A stretch of DNA of 61,291 bases from Rahnella perminowiae. GTDB lineage: Bacteria > Pseudomonadota > Gammaproteobacteria > Enterobacterales > Enterobacteriaceae. Under the pieces are notes generated by a model that was not told the origin of the DNA, ran no database searches, and worked only from the letters and a program-made list of their open reading frames with translations. Positions 9,601 through 19,236 of the stretch are shown here, piece by piece; position 1 is the first letter of the stretch, and each line of letters begins with the position of its first letter. Where the stretch lies: NCBI RefSeq assembly GCF_019049755.1, contig NZ_JAFMOS010000644.1, positions 1-61,291 on the forward strand, read 5' to 3'. The translations under genes were made by a program, and so were the position numbers.

Positions 9601-12600
9601 TCCTTCATTTTCGACTGATATTTGTAAACGCCGGAATCCTGTTTGGTCAGCACTGAAATGTATTTCTGTTCAATCAGCGCAACTTTCAGGTCCGGCAGCG
9701 CAATCTGTTTTAGCGACGGGTCGATCGCAATAACGTTCAGATATCGTGCGGCATCGCGGTTTATATAGCCTAAATCACCGTCGGCTTTTACGCCGATCAG
9801 AGAGTCATATGGCGATACCAGCACCCGCGCCGTCGCAGCCACGGAACGGCCACCACCGGCCACAAACGCCTCGGACAGCAGTTGCAGCTGGTACGTCGCG
9901 TCAGCATAAGATTTCAGATCCAGCGGGATATTCGCCGCGCCATTTTCGTCGGTCTTGCGGTCTTCCAGCTCGGTTTCAAAACCGTCGCTGTTCTGACGGT
10001 TCTCGTAAAAAGCGTAATCCGGGAATTGATCGAAGCTTGGATACATCGGGCGCAGCGTCAGTCTGGAGGTCACACGCCTGTCCTGCGCGGGCGTACCGAA
10101 CAGGTTCTGTACGTCGATACTGGCCTGCAATTCTGACGGTTTCACCCAGCCCTGCCTGCGGTCCGGCGTCAGTTGCAGTTTCACCTTCAGTTGATCCGGC
10201 TCGAACTCTTTGACGTTGACCGAGGTATGGCCCAGCAAAGTGGAAGAGGCATTGTCTTTGCCAATCAGATACAAATAGATGTTCCATTCACCGGTTGGTG
10301 AATTATCGTCAGTGGTATAACTCAGCTCATTGAAACCGCTGGCACCGAGCGTCAGCGGAATAGTGCTCATCAGCTTGTCGCGCGGATCGTGAATTTCAGC
10401 CCGCACCGGCACACCCGCCAGACCGTTGCTCCAGTCGGCGGCGCGGGTAATCAGTCCGATATTGAAGGTGTCCCCCGGACGATAAACGCCGCGATCAGAG
10501 AACAGATAGCTGCTCAGCGTGCGCGGGTCGTTCGGCGTGATTTCGCCATCGACATCAAAACGGGAGAAGTCGAGACCGCGATCGTTATTCCGGTCCGCCG
10601 GCAGGAAGGAGACATCGCCCTCCTTTTCCACCAGGAACATCACCGGCTGGCGTTCAAGGGTATAAACATCCAGCGCAGGGAAGCGCACATGACCGTCAGC
10701 ACCGGTGGTTTGCGTCAGCAGGGTAATGCCGTTTTTGGCAATCACGGAAACTTTCGCGTTCGCCACCGGCGCACCGCTGTGGATCGACTGCACAAACACA
10801 TCACGTGTTTTATCCTGTGAACGCTTGGCAATAATCCCCAAATCGGTGACGACAACAAAACGTGAGTCGCCGACCGGTGCTTCTTCTTCGCCCTGCCCAT
10901 CGTCCTGATAGACATTGCCGTCGTCATCGGTTTCCGGTTTATTTTCTTTCTTCTTCGGATCCCATTCCGACAGCGTCAGCAGGAATACGCCACGATGTGA
11001 CGCCGGATCAGTGGAGAGGTAACGCGAAAGATCGACGCCCTGATAATTCACGTCGCCCGGTTTGTCGTTATTGACCGCCGTCTGATAGGTGAAGTGCTCG
11101 GTAAAATATTCGTCATTCAGGCGGTTAAATTCCGCCGATGAATACTCACGGCTTTTGAATGACACAATGTGTTGCAGCTGGCTTGGGATCACCCGTTTTA
11201 TGTCCAGACGCAGGCCCGGCACGTTGCGTGCCGCCACGCTGATTTGTTTGTCACCGCTGACCGATAACAGCGAGCCCTGCGACATAAATTGCAGGGATTT
11301 CGGATAATCCGGAACCGCGACGATGCGGTACACTTTTTCCGGCATTTTGTAGCCACCGGAAGAGGTCAGAATATTGTCAATTTCCACCAGCATGGCGCGG
11401 CGGGCAGGCGCATCGAAGCGGAAGCTGAACTGCGGCTGATAATCGCTTTCCGCATCATTAAGCTGGATATTCAGCGGCGTGGACTGCGCGAGTACATTGT
11501 TTTCGACGCTGTCAACGGCCCAGCTGGCATAATCATCCGGGCCTTTGGCCTCGTCCTGATCATTTGGATTGTGCTGTGGCAATAGCCAGACTTTGACTGC
11601 CTGGCGGATATCTTTATCTTTCACCGCGTCGCTGAAACCGACGATCAGCGCCCGCTGACCTTTCGCCCCATCGGCATCCACCACCTGCGCACTGGCTTCA
11701 TTCACCGCCAGGCTGTAAAGCGTCGGCACAGACACCACGGCATTTTTAGTCTGCGCAGTCGCATTCGACGGCACGGTCGATGTAATGCCTTCGCCAAGGG
11801 TGACACGCACCGAACCGCCGTGATCGAGCGGTTTCAGCGGCTCGGAATGTATCCAGGCGTTGAGTTTTTTCTGGTCATAGACCACAGAGTAATTGAGTTT
11901 CGACTCAGTTTTCGCTTTACCTTCGGTCAGGCCAAGCGAAATCTGTTTTTCGAAACTGGCAACATCCACCGGTGCATTGAATTTAACGTTAAAAATCGCG
12001 CTGCGTTTTTGCGGGTCCTGGGGATCCTGATAGTACTCAGCCTGCCCCAGCTGATAATCGAACGCAGGGGCGGTGAATTCATAACGGGTTTTCGCCAGCT
12101 TGATTTGCGGCGCAAGCAGGACATCAGGCGTAAAATTCACGTCATATTTTCTGCCCATCGGCAGCGGATTTTTAGGGATGAAAACCAGCGTATAGCCGCT
12201 CACCCATTTCCATTCACCTTCGGCGGCAGGTTTCAGGGAAATCCCTTTTTCAACCACTTTGCCAACATCAGTTACGGGCGCGGCAGAATGGCGGAAATTG
12301 AAAATCACCTGCTGTGATGCAGGTTTTTGCGCGGCGTAATTCACAACTTCAGGTCCGCTGACACGCACGCTGGTGTCCTGATACACCCTCGGGGCCGGGT
12401 CGATCGGCTGCGGGCGGCTGAGCCACCAGTGCCAGCCGTAAACGCCCGCCCCTGCGGCGCACAGCAAAACAAGAATCGCCAGGCTGATGGTTTTCGGGTA
12501 GTGATCTACGCCATTTTCCATGCGCGTAACACTGCGCTTAAGCCAGCCGGCAGTGACTGCCCACCAGGCAGGCGCACGCCAGTCGATATTGCCGACCACC

Positions 12601-12704
12601 GGTTTGAAGACGCGCCCCAGCAGGCTCAATATAAAAGCCAGCACGCGGAAAAAACCTTTTATCAATATAAAAGGCAGACGAAGTAAGAATTTTAATAAAT
12701 CCAT
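6687..12704 (-). CDS. yfhM: Bacterial alpha-2-macroglobulin, membrane-anchored
   Basis: Bacterial alpha-2-macroglobulins are periplasmic protease traps thought to protect cells when the outer membrane is breached. The product is 2005 residues, longer than the about 1650-residue E. coli lipoprotein. Macroglobulin domains fill the N-terminal half. The thioester motif YCSEQ lies near residues 1514-1518 (bases 8151-8165) with the reactive Cys and Gln intact, followed by the helical thioester domain and a receptor-binding-like C-terminus. No lipobox is visible; instead there is a hydrophobic N-terminus (about 5-30) and a clear transmembrane segment (about 73-92), so anchoring is by helix rather than lipid. 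The start at 12704 follows GAGGT on the minus strand. The frame stays open to 13148, but that extension would overlap greB on the other strand and looks non-coding. It forms an operon with pbpC. Confidence 0.92.
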   Translation of the reverse strand: MDLLKFLLRLPFILIKGFFRVLAFILSLLGRVFKPVVGNIDWRAPAWWAVTAGWLKRSVTRMENGVDHYPKTISLAILVLLCAAGAGVYGWHWWLSRPQPIDPAPRVYQDTSVRVSGPEVVNYAAQKPASQQVIFNFRHSAAPVTDVGKVVEKGISLKPAAEGEWKWVSGYTLVFIPKNPLPMGRKYDVNFTPDVLLAPQIKLAKTRYEFTAPAFDYQLGQAEYYQDPQDPQKRSAIFNVKFNAPVDVASFEKQISLGLTEGKAKTESKLNYSVVYDQKKLNAWIHSEPLKPLDHGGSVRVTLGEGITSTVPSNATAQTKNAVVSVPTLYSLAVNEASAQVVDADGAKGQRALIVGFSDAVKDKDIRQAVKVWLLPQHNPNDQDEAKGPDDYASWAVDSVENNVLAQSTPLNIQLNDAESDYQPQFSFRFDAPARRAMLVEIDNILTSSGGYKMPEKVYRIVAVPDYPKSLQFMSQGSLLSVSGDKQISVAARNVPGLRLDIKRVIPSQLQHIVSFKSREYSSAEFNRLNDEYFTEHFTYQTAVNNDKPGDVNYQGVDLSRYLSTDPASHRGVFLLTLSEWDPKKKENKPETDDDGNVYQDDGQGEEEAPVGDSRFVVVTDLGIIAKRSQDKTRDVFVQSIHSGAPVANAKVSVIAKNGITLLTQTTGADGHVRFPALDVYTLERQPVMFLVEKEGDVSFLPADRNNDRGLDFSRFDVDGEITPNDPRTLSSYLFSDRGVYRPGDTFNIGLITRAADWSNGLAGVPVRAEIHDPRDKLMSTIPLTLGASGFNELSYTTDDNSPTGEWNIYLYLIGKDNASSTLLGHTSVNVKEFEPDQLKVKLQLTPDRRQGWVKPSELQASIDVQNLFGTPAQDRRVTSRLTLRPMYPSFDQFPDYAFYENRQNSDGFETELEDRKTDENGAANIPLDLKSYADATYQLQLLSEAFVAGGGRSVAATARVLVSPYDSLIGVKADGDLGYINRDAARYLNVIAIDPSLKQIALPDLKVALIEQKYISVLTKQDSGVYKYQSKMKEVPLSEQPLSLTAQGNNLTLATDKPGDFVLVIEDAKGNVLNRIGYTVAGNANLSRSLDRNAELKLKLNQAEYQPGEEIEVSVNAPYTGSGLITIEKDKVYSWQWFHTDTTSSVQKIRVPAGMEGNGYINVQFVRDVNSNEIFMSPLSYGVMPFKISTKARQNSLEVNAPEVIKPGENLVMTVKTEGPQQVALFAVDEGILQVARYRLKDPLEYFFRKRELGVESAQILDLILPEFSKLMQLAAAPGGDAGEGLDLNVNPFKRKRDKPVAYWSGITDVNGEKQFNYPVPDYFNGKIRVMAISVTPDKIGKAQTSATVRDNFIMTPNVPSMVAPGDEFDVSVGVSNNLEGLNGKSIPVAIHLTVPPQLEVVGNADQNVSLAEKREGVVNFRLRAKALPGDAPLVFVAKYADKTSRRTISTSVRPAMPFRTQSVMGRMSGSSQNVDNLRQMFDAYAVRTAAVSNSPLVLTRGLSQYLADYPYYCSEQIVSRSVPLILETMHPEMRGNLSPADSSKQLKDMMAVLRSRQNDSGAIGLWRSSPQTDPFVTPYVVQYLLEAKAAGIALPAGMLEEANSALRELAANQNDDLYTLRLRAWAVYLLTRQGEITTSLLASVQDTLQQRYPQIWETDLSAMYLASSYRLLKMDDEANTLLQPTWKQLSKAYDTAWWTQSYFDPLVQDATRLYLITRHFPEKVSAIPPQVLENMVKALKEERYTTYSSAMSILALESYSTQVAAQATVPDALKITQISKTKNVEPRLISQVQGLFAKANFTADAQAIRVENSNNAPAWYVVTQAGYDLAAPEKAISRGLEITRDYTDEQGKPVTQITLGQKINVHLKVRANSQEGQSNLAIVDLLPGGFEVVQQTPPEPESDSDEENSGAEASTSWQSPLAASGSTWAPDYSDIREDRVVIYGSASTDVQEFVYQIKATNTGSFLIPPAYGEAMYNRDVQALSVSDKKLVVVPADGTAVAEK

Positions 12705-12935
12705 TTGCTGCTGTACCTCTAATCCCTGTGAACTATCGCCAGAAGTGATATTTTTATGTGAATCAGGACTGTTATTAAATTCAACGCATTGCGCCGCAGG
12801 ATAAAGATTATTTGCCCGCAAAGCCATCAGATATAGCGTAGCAGTAACGCAGAATTTCCGGCTGATTTCTGCGCTGCCAGCGGCGCCATTGTATGAAACA
12901 ATAGCCGGAGAATGTTGAGGAAAGCGACAGGTGAC

Positions 12936-13409
12936 ATGAAAACCAAACTGATTACCCGTGAAGGCTACGACAAGCTCAAAACTGAACTGGACTTCCTGTG
13001 GCGCGAAGAGCGACCGGAGGTGACCAAAAAAGTCACCTGGGCCGCGAGTCTGGGCGATCGCAGCGAAAATGCTGACTATCAGTACAATAAAAAGCGGCTG
13101 CGCGAAATCGACCGCCGCGTGCGTTATCTGACGAAATGTCTGGAGCAACTGCGCATCGTCGATTACTCACCACAGCAGGACGGAAAAGTGTTCTTTGGCG
13201 CGTGGGTGGAGGTGGAAAACGACGACGGCGACATCAAGCGCTTCCGTATTGTCGGCTATGACGAAATTTTTGGCCGCAAAGACTACATTTCTATCGATTC
13301 GCCGATGGCGCGCGCCCTGCTGAAAAAAGAAGTGGGCGACAGTCTGGTGGTGACCACGCCGGTCGGCGACGCAACCTGGTACGTCAATGAAATTGAATAC
13401 GTGAAATGA
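12936..13409 (+). CDS. greB: Transcription elongation factor GreB
   Basis: GreB enters the secondary channel of backtracked RNA polymerase and stimulates cleavage of the 3' end of the nascent RNA. The product is 157 residues, the family length. It has an N-terminal coiled-coil with the acidic tip (GDRSENADYQYNKKRLREID) and a C-terminal FKBP-like domain ending PVGDATWYVNEIEYV. The basic patch and the REERP segment near the N-terminus fit GreB rather than GreA. The ATG at 12936 matches the family start; an in-frame ATG at 12912 would add eight non-conserved residues. It is divergent from yfhM and is followed by tex, the E. coli order. Confidence 0.96.
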   Translation: MKTKLITREGYDKLKTELDFLWREERPEVTKKVTWAASLGDRSENADYQYNKKRLREIDRRVRYLTKCLEQLRIVDYSPQQDGKVFFGAWVEVENDDGDIKRFRIVGYDEIFGRKDYISIDSPMARALLKKEVGDSLVVTTPVGDATWYVNEIEYVK

Positions 13410-13520
13410 TCAGCTAACTCCCAAAACACGCAGGTGGATGGCCTGATGACTGGCATTTTATGTCTTCAAACCGTATAACTGTGCCCTGCTTTTTTAAACG
13501 AAAAAACTGATACCAGACCT

Positions 13521-15851
13521 ATGAATGATCAACTGAGCCGCATTATCGCAAGTGAATTGCAGGTTCGCCCGGAGCAGGTTGCTTCCGTGGTGCGTCTGCT
13601 GGATGAAGGTAATACCGTGCCGTTTATTGCACGGTATCGTAAGGAAGTCACCGGTGGGTTGGATGATACCCAACTGCGTCAGTTGGACACCCGTCTGGGT
13701 TATCTGCGGGAGCTGGAAGACCGTCGCCAGACCATTCTCAAATCCATTGAGGAGCAGGGAAAACTCAGCGACGATCTGGCGAAAGCCATCAATACCACGC
13801 TGAGCAAAACCGAGCTGGAAGACCTTTACCTGCCGTTTAAACCAAAGCGTCGCACGCGCGGACAAATCGCCATTGAAGCCGGACTGGAACCGCTGGCCGA
13901 ACTGTTATGGAACGCGCCGCAAAATGAGCCGGACGCTGCTGCCGCAAAATTTGTCGATGCAGACAAAGGCGTAGCGGACGCCAAAGCCGCACTTGACGGC
14001 GCACGTTATATTTTAATGGAACGCTTTGCAGAAGATGCCTCGCTGCTGGCAAAAGTCCGTGATTATTTGTGGAAAAATGCCCATCTGACCTCCCGGATGG
14101 TGGAAGGCAAAGAGCAGGAAGGCGCGAAATTTCGCGACTACTTCGATCATCACGAACCGATTTCCCAGGTACCTTCGCACCGTGCGCTGGCGATGTTCCG
14201 TGGCCGCAACGAAGGTATTTTACAGCTGGCGCTGAATGCCGATCCACAGCATGACGAACCGCCAAAAGAAAGCTATGCCGAACAACTGATCATCGACCAT
14301 CTGGGTTTGCGCCTGAACAATGCGCCTGCTGACGTCTGGCGTCGCGCCGTGGTCAACTGGACATGGCGTATCAAAGTCCTGCTGCATCTCGAAACTGAAC
14401 TGATGGGCACCGTACGTGAACGCGCAGAAGATGAAGCAATTAACGTTTTTGCCCGTAATATGCACGATTTGCTGATGGCCGCGCCGGCCGGTATGCGCGC
14501 CACCATGGGGCTTGATCCGGGTTTACGTACCGGTGTGAAAGTCGCCGTTGTGGATAACACCGGTAAACTGGTGGATATCGATACCGTTTATCCCCATACC
14601 GGTCAGGCGGCAAAAGCCGCGCAACAGGTTGCCGCGTTGTGCATCAAACACAACGTCGAACTGGTGGCGATCGGCAACGGCACCGCGTCGCGGGAAACGG
14701 AACGTTTCTTCCTCGAGCTGCAAAAACAGTTCCCGGCGGTAAAAGCGCAGAAAGTGATTGTCAGCGAAGCCGGTGCATCGGTGTATTCCGCTTCCGAACT
14801 GGCGGCACTGGAATTCCCGGATCTGGACGTTTCTATTCGCGGAGCCGTCTCTATCGCACGTCGCTTGCAGGATCCGCTGGCGGAGCTGGTAAAAATCGAC
14901 CCGAAATCCATCGGTGTCGGTCAGTATCAGCACGACGTCAGCCAGAGCCAGCTGGCGAAAAAACTCGATACCGTCGTGGAGGACTGTGTGAACGCCGTGG
15001 GTGTCGATCTCAACACCGCTTCCGTTCCTCTGCTGACCCGCGTGGCGGGCCTGACCCGCATGATGGCGCAGAATATTGTCAGCTGGCGCGATGAAAACGG
15101 TCAGTTCCGTAACCGCGGGCAGTTGCTGAAAGTCAGCCGTCTGGGGCCAAAGGCCTTTGAACAATGCGCGGGCTTCCTGCGCATCAACCACGGCGATAAT
15201 CCGCTCGACGCCTCGACAGTTCACCCGGAAACCTATCCGGTCGTGGAACGCATTCTGGCAGCGACACAGCTGGCGCTGAAAGATCTGATGGGTGATTCCA
15301 ATGTGTTACGCGGCCTGAAAGCCAGCGAATTCACCGATGAGCAGTTCGGTGTGCCAACGGTCACCGACATTATCAAAGAGCTGGAAAAACCGGGGCACGA
15401 TCCGCGTCCTGAGTTCAAAACCGCCACCTTTGCCGATGGCGTCGAAACCATGAACGATCTTATGCCGGGTATGATCCTCGAAGGTTCTGTCACTAACGTT
15501 ACCAACTTTGGTGCGTTCGTCGATATTGGCGTCCATCAGGACGGTCTGGTTCACATCTCATCGCTTGCGAACAAATTCGTCGAAGATCCTCACACAGTGG
15601 TGAAGGCGGGTGACATCGTGAAAGTCAAAGTGATGGAAGTCGATCTGCAACGTAAACGTATCGCGCTGACTATGCGACTGGACGAACAGCCCGGCGAAGC
15701 ACCGGCACGGCGTCCTTCCGCACCGGCGACAGATTCCCGCGATAATCAGAAGCGTCATTCACCGGGCAAACCGGCGGGGCGCAATGCGGCTCCTGCCGGT
15801 AACAACGCGATGGCCGATGCGCTGGCAGCTGCACTGAGTAAAAAACGGTAA
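13521..15851 (+). CDS. tex: Tex/YhgF transcription accessory RNA-binding protein
   Basis: Tex is a cytoplasmic nucleic-acid-binding protein linked to transcription and RNA metabolism and tolerance of stress. The product is 776 residues. It has the N-terminal helical Tex domain ([15 protein letters not shown] onward), a YqgF/RNase H-like core ([17 protein letters not shown], about 325-345), helix-hairpin-helix segments ([14 protein letters not shown]), and a C-terminal S1 domain beginning near residue 648 ([21 protein letters not shown]). A low-complexity basic tail ends the protein. It is 111 bases downstream of greB and is followed by a strong terminator, then the feo operon. Confidence 0.95.
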   Translation: MNDQLSRIIASELQVRPEQVASVVRLLDEGNTVPFIARYRKEVTGGLDDTQLRQLDTRLGYLRELEDRRQTILKSIEEQGKLSDDLAKAINTTLSKTELEDLYLPFKPKRRTRGQIAIEAGLEPLAELLWNAPQNEPDAAAAKFVDADKGVADAKAALDGARYILMERFAEDASLLAKVRDYLWKNAHLTSRMVEGKEQEGAKFRDYFDHHEPISQVPSHRALAMFRGRNEGILQLALNADPQHDEPPKESYAEQLIIDHLGLRLNNAPADVWRRAVVNWTWRIKVLLHLETELMGTVRERAEDEAINVFARNMHDLLMAAPAGMRATMGLDPGLRTGVKVAVVDNTGKLVDIDTVYPHTGQAAKAAQQVAALCIKHNVELVAIGNGTASRETERFFLELQKQFPAVKAQKVIVSEAGASVYSASELAALEFPDLDVSIRGAVSIARRLQDPLAELVKIDPKSIGVGQYQHDVSQSQLAKKLDTVVEDCVNAVGVDLNTASVPLLTRVAGLTRMMAQNIVSWRDENGQFRNRGQLLKVSRLGPKAFEQCAGFLRINHGDNPLDASTVHPETYPVVERILAATQLALKDLMGDSNVLRGLKASEFTDEQFGVPTVTDIIKELEKPGHDPRPEFKTATFADGVETMNDLMPGMILEGSVTNVTNFGAFVDIGVHQDGLVHISSLANKFVEDPHTVVKAGDIVKVKVMEVDLQRKRIALTMRLDEQPGEAPARRPSAPATDSRDNQKRHSPGKPAGRNAAPAGNNAMADALAAALSKKR

Positions 15852-15876
15852 TTTTCCTTTTGCTCCTCTCCCTGTG

Positions 15877-15906
15877 AAAGCCGCTGATAATCAGCGGCTT
15901 TTTTTA
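15877..15906 (+). terminator. Rho-independent terminator after tex
   Basis: Stem AAAGCCGCTGA (15877-15887), loop TAA, stem TCAGCGGCTTT (15891-15901), followed by a T run. This is a textbook intrinsic terminator 25 bases after the tex stop. Confidence 0.93.
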
Positions 15907-16001
15907 CGCCTCTTTTTTCGACACTTTTTAAACTCTCTCCTAATGAATCAATCACTGAGGTAAATCAATAAAACGCACATCCCGCAGGCATAGGATAGCG
16001 A

Positions 16002-16043
16002 CGCGGTGGAGATACCCGCGAAGAGGCCCACCTCTTTTCTTTT
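16002..16043 (+). other. Tandem hairpins with a T tract upstream of the feo promoter (unassigned RNA element)
   Basis: Two adjacent hairpins are visible: CGCGG/CCGCG with a nine-base loop (16002-16020), then AAGAGG ccca CCTCTT (16021-16036), followed by TTCTTTTG. The second has the form of an intrinsic terminator, yet no coding region ends here and the tex terminator lies 100 bases upstream. The 15907-16041 stretch has no convincing ORF. It could be the 3' end of a small RNA, a leftover leader, or simply insulation of the feo promoter. Confidence 0.4.
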
Positions 16044-16079
16044 GTCTCCATACGCGTACTAATTATGATAATTATTCTC
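16042..16079 (+). promoter_or_regulatory. feoABC promoter with overlapping Fur box
   Basis: AATTATGATAATTATTCTC at 16061-16079 matches the 19-base Fur consensus GATAATGATAATCATTATC at 15 positions. A sigma-70-like pair TTGTCT (16042-16047) and TATGAT (16064-16069), 16 bases apart, overlaps it, so Fur-Fe(II) bound here would block polymerase. This leaves a leader of about 190 bases before feoA. No convincing FNR site was found, although E. coli feo has one. Confidence 0.75.
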
Positions 16080-16267
16080 ATTTGTACTTCTTTGTGTATT
16101 CAGTGCACCGCCAGTTTCAGGCTGGCCATTTCGCATCAGGGACAATTTCAGAGCAATATTTTTAGCAACATAAATCGCCAGTCAGTGGAACCACCGGGCA
16201 AGGACGCACGGCGCAAAATCACTAAAACGCCGTCATCCATTAATGCCTGATCGCCTCGCGAGGAATT

Positions 16268-16492
16268 ATGCAACTTCAGTCAAAACGTGCTTATAAAATT
16301 ACCGGCTTTTCACACGAAATCAGCCCGGCTTACCGGCAGAAACTGCTGTCACTCGGGATGTTGCCGGGTTCATTTTTCAACATAATCCGCGTGGCGCCGA
16401 TGGGCGATCCGGTACAAATTGAAACCCGCCGTACCAGCCTGGTGGTCCGCAGAAAAGATCTCGATCTGCTGCAGCTCGAGATGATGGCCTGA
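16268..16492 (+). CDS. feoA: Ferrous iron transport accessory protein FeoA
   Basis: FeoA is a small cytoplasmic SH3-like protein needed for full Fe(II) uptake by FeoB. The product is 74 residues, the usual length, with the family pattern [17 protein letters not shown] and [23 protein letters not shown] lies just upstream of the ATG. It is the first gene of feoABC, 86 bases before feoB, and downstream of a Fur-controlled promoter. The approximately 360 bases before it hold the tex terminator, an unassigned hairpin pair and the Fur box; a 61-codon open frame at 16065 there shows no protein-like features. Confidence 0.95.
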   Translation: MQLQSKRAYKITGFSHEISPAYRQKLLSLGMLPGSFFNIIRVAPMGDPVQIETRRTSLVVRRKDLDLLQLEMMA

Positions 16493-16578
16493 TCCCCCGT
16501 CAGGCCGGTGACAGTACATTTTTCGCGGCGGGCCTTGCGCTTGCATATTCACCTTTTCTCACACGCAGACTTTAACGT

Positions 16579-18897
16579 ATGAAACCATTAACTATCGGCC
16601 TGATTGGTAATCCGAACTCAGGTAAAACCACCCTTTTCAATCAGTTAACCGGTTCCCGTCAGCGTGTCGGTAACTGGGCAGGCGTCACTGTCGAGCGCAA
16701 AGAAGGTCAGTTCGCCACCGCAGAACATCAGATTACGCTGGTGGATTTACCCGGTACCTACTCCCTGACCACCATTTCCGAGCAAACCTCGCTCGATGAA
16801 CAAATTGCCTGCCATTACATTCTTAGCGGCGACGCGGATCTGATGATCAACGTCGTGGATGCCTCAAACCTCGAGCGTAACTTGTACCTGACGCTGCAAC
16901 TGCTGGAGCTGGGCGTACCGTGCATCGTGGCGCTGAACATGCTTGATATCGCCAAAATCCAGAACATCAATATTGATATCCCTGCGCTGTCTGCCCGTCT
17001 GGGTTGCCCGGTGGTGGCGCTGATCTCTACCCGGGCCAGTGGCATTCAGGAACTGAAAGTTGCCATCGACGCATTGCCTCAGGTGGCTGCGCTGGAGCGT
17101 GTGCAATATCATCCGCTGCTGCAACAGGAAGTCGATGTGCTGGCCGCCGGCATGCCGCAAGACATGTCGCTACAACAACGCCGCTGGCTGGCGCTGCAAA
17201 TGCTTGAAGGGGATATTTATAGCCAGACACACGCAGGCAACGCGCACGCTTTATTGCCGCAGGTGAAAGCCCGGCTGGCTGAGCAAAAACTGGAAGACCC
17301 GGCGCTGCTGATTGCCGATGCGCGTTATCAGAGTATCGCGACACTCTGCGCGGAGGTCAGCAATTCTCATCTCACGGCACCGAATAAACTGACGCAGGTG
17401 CTCGATCGGGTGATCCTCAACCGCTTTCTGGGCGTGCCGGTTTTTCTGCTGGTGATGTATCTGATGTTCGTACTGGCCATCAACATCGGCGGCGCGCTGC
17501 AACCTATTTTCGATATCGGCTCAGCTGCGATTTTCATTCAGGGTATGCAGTGGATAGGCTTTACCCTACATTTCCCGCAGTGGCTGACCATTTTTCTGGC
17601 GCAGGGGATAGGCGGCGGTATCAACACCGTGCTGCCGCTGGTGCCTCAAATTGGCATGATGTATCTGTTTCTGTCATTCCTTGAAGACTCCGGTTATATG
17701 GCGCGTGCCGCGTTCGTCATGGACAGACTGATGCAGTCACTGGGTCTGCCGGGCAAATCCTTCGTACCGCTCATTGTTGGCTTCGGCTGTAACGTGCCGT
17801 CTATTATGGGCGCCCGCACGCTGGATGCACCGCGTGAACGTCTGATCACCGTGATGATGGCGCCGTTTATGTCATGCGGTGCACGTCTGGCGATTTTTGC
17901 GGTGTTCTCCGCGGCCTTTTTCGGACAGGACGGCGCATCCGTAGTGTTCTCGCTCTATCTGTTAGGCATCGTGGTCGCCATCCTGACCGGCCTGCTGCTG
18001 AAATACACCATCATGCGCGGCGAAGCCTCACCGTTTGTGATGGAACTGCCGGTGTATCACGTTCCGCATCTGAAAAGCCTGCTGCTGCAAACGTGGCAGC
18101 GTCTGAAAGGTTTCGTGTTGCGGGCCGGTAAAGTGATTGTCATCGCCAGTGTTTTCATCGGTGCACTGAACAGCTTCTCGTTCAGCGGCAAGGCGGTGGA
18201 TAACATCAATGACTCGGCGCTGGCGTCAGTCAGTAAAGTCCTGACACCGGTGCTCTCACCGATGGGTGTCCATCCTGACAACTGGCAGGCAACCGTGGGG
18301 CTGGTGACCGGTGCCATGGCAAAAGAAGTGGTGGTCGGTACGCTGAATACGCTCTACACCGCCGAACACATCACCCATGAAGGTTTCGATGCGGCCAGTT
18401 TCAATCTGTTCGATGAACTGGGCGGTGCGGTGAAAGCAACCTGGCAGGGCCTGAAAGACACCTTCAGCATCAGCGTGCTGTCAAACCCGATCGAAGCCAG
18501 CAAAGGTGACGGCGAAATGGGCGTCAGCTCGATGGGCGTAATGAGCACCAAATTTGGCTCGGCGATTTCGGCTTACAGCTACCTGATCTTCGTATTGCTT
18601 TACGTGCCTTGCGTCTCGGTGATGGGGGCGATTGCCCGTGAAACCAGCCGCAGCTGGATGACGTTCTCCATCTTCTGGGGACTGAATGTGGCGTATTCGC
18701 TGGCCACGCTTTTCTATCAGGCGGCGACGTTCAGCCGTCATCCGGCACACAGCGCCGGTATGATCCTGAGCGTGCTGATTTTCAATGCCATCGTTTTAAC
18801 CGCCCTGCGCAAAGCCCGCAGCCGGGTCAGCATCCATCTGCATCCGCGCAATGTGGCGGCCTGCTGTAAACCCGCTACCGGCAGCGACTGTCACTAG
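16579..18897 (+). CDS. feoB: Ferrous iron transporter FeoB (G-protein-like permease)
   Basis: FeoB is the inner-membrane Fe(II) permease. The product is 772 residues. The N-terminal GTPase domain has G1 GNPNSGKTT (10-18), G3 DLPGTYSL and G4 NMLD, followed by the GDP-release helical domain. The membrane part carries the two Gate motifs with conserved cysteines ([14 protein letters not shown] and [14 protein letters not shown]). A short cytoplasmic tail ends with CCKP...DCH, a cysteine/histidine-rich end. The first codons [17 protein letters not shown] agree with the enterobacterial family. feoC follows after 8 bases. Confidence 0.97.
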   Translation: MKPLTIGLIGNPNSGKTTLFNQLTGSRQRVGNWAGVTVERKEGQFATAEHQITLVDLPGTYSLTTISEQTSLDEQIACHYILSGDADLMINVVDASNLERNLYLTLQLLELGVPCIVALNMLDIAKIQNINIDIPALSARLGCPVVALISTRASGIQELKVAIDALPQVAALERVQYHPLLQQEVDVLAAGMPQDMSLQQRRWLALQMLEGDIYSQTHAGNAHALLPQVKARLAEQKLEDPALLIADARYQSIATLCAEVSNSHLTAPNKLTQVLDRVILNRFLGVPVFLLVMYLMFVLAINIGGALQPIFDIGSAAIFIQGMQWIGFTLHFPQWLTIFLAQGIGGGINTVLPLVPQIGMMYLFLSFLEDSGYMARAAFVMDRLMQSLGLPGKSFVPLIVGFGCNVPSIMGARTLDAPRERLITVMMAPFMSCGARLAIFAVFSAAFFGQDGASVVFSLYLLGIVVAILTGLLLKYTIMRGEASPFVMELPVYHVPHLKSLLLQTWQRLKGFVLRAGKVIVIASVFIGALNSFSFSGKAVDNINDSALASVSKVLTPVLSPMGVHPDNWQATVGLVTGAMAKEVVVGTLNTLYTAEHITHEGFDAASFNLFDELGGAVKATWQGLKDTFSISVLSNPIEASKGDGEMGVSSMGVMSTKFGSAISAYSYLIFVLLYVPCVSVMGAIARETSRSWMTFSIFWGLNVAYSLATLFYQAATFSRHPAHSAGMILSVLIFNAIVLTALRKARSRVSIHLHPRNVAACCKPATGSDCH

Positions 18898-18905
18898 GAG
18901 ATAAA

Positions 18906-19142
18906 ATGACCAGTCTGATTCAGGTTCGCGACACTCTCGCACTGGCCGGACGGGCAGATGCCCGCCAGCTCAGCCATCAGCTTAATGCCCCGCAGCCGCT
19001 GGTGCAGGCGATGCTTGAACGGCTGGTCGCCATGCACAAAGCAAAAGTCATCGAAGCCGATGACAACTGCCTGAGCGGCAGTTGTAAAAGCTGCGCCGAC
19101 GGCAAGAAGTGCCTGACAATTTCTTACACCCTCATTCCCTGA
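18906..19142 (+). CDS. feoC: FeoC, small regulator or stabiliser of FeoB
   Basis: FeoC is a small winged-helix protein that in related bacteria binds FeoB and protects it from proteolysis, and may sense oxygen or iron through a cysteine cluster. The product is 78 residues with a winged-helix N-terminal half ([20 protein letters not shown]) and four cysteines at about 55, 60, 63 and 69 ([15 protein letters not shown]), the spacing expected for the FeoC Fe-S site. AGGAG precedes the ATG. It is the last gene of the feo operon. Confidence 0.93.
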   Translation: MTSLIQVRDTLALAGRADARQLSHQLNAPQPLVQAMLERLVAMHKAKVIEADDNCLSGSCKSCADGKKCLTISYTLIP

Positions 19143-19162
19143 TACCGGCCTTTCCGCCCTTC

Positions 19163-19189
19163 CTGAATAGTCGCCCGGCGGCTATTCAG
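19163..19189 (+). terminator. Hairpin after feoC
   Basis: CTGAATAG (19163-19170) pairs with CTATTCAG (19182-19189), with CGCC/GGCG extending the stem. No long T run follows, so it may be a weak terminator or an RNA-stabilising hairpin between feoC and mdcR. Confidence 0.5.
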
Positions 19190-19236
19190 CTATCATTTCA
19201 GACCGCAACGGCCTACAACGCGCCGCAGGAGCCTGC

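Noticed and set aside
8481-9656. 391-codon open frame on the plus strand inside yfhM
   Set aside because: It is antisense to a well-supported gene, rich in Arg/His/Phe as mirror frames of high-GC genes are, and shows no domain.
12705-13148. N-terminal extension of yfhM of 148 codons
   Set aside because: The frame is open, but it overlaps greB on the other strand, lacks a ribosome binding site, and the family-like membrane N-terminus starts at 12704.
16065-16250. 61-codon open frame upstream of feoA
   Set aside because: It begins in the Fur box, has no ribosome binding site and the composition looks random.
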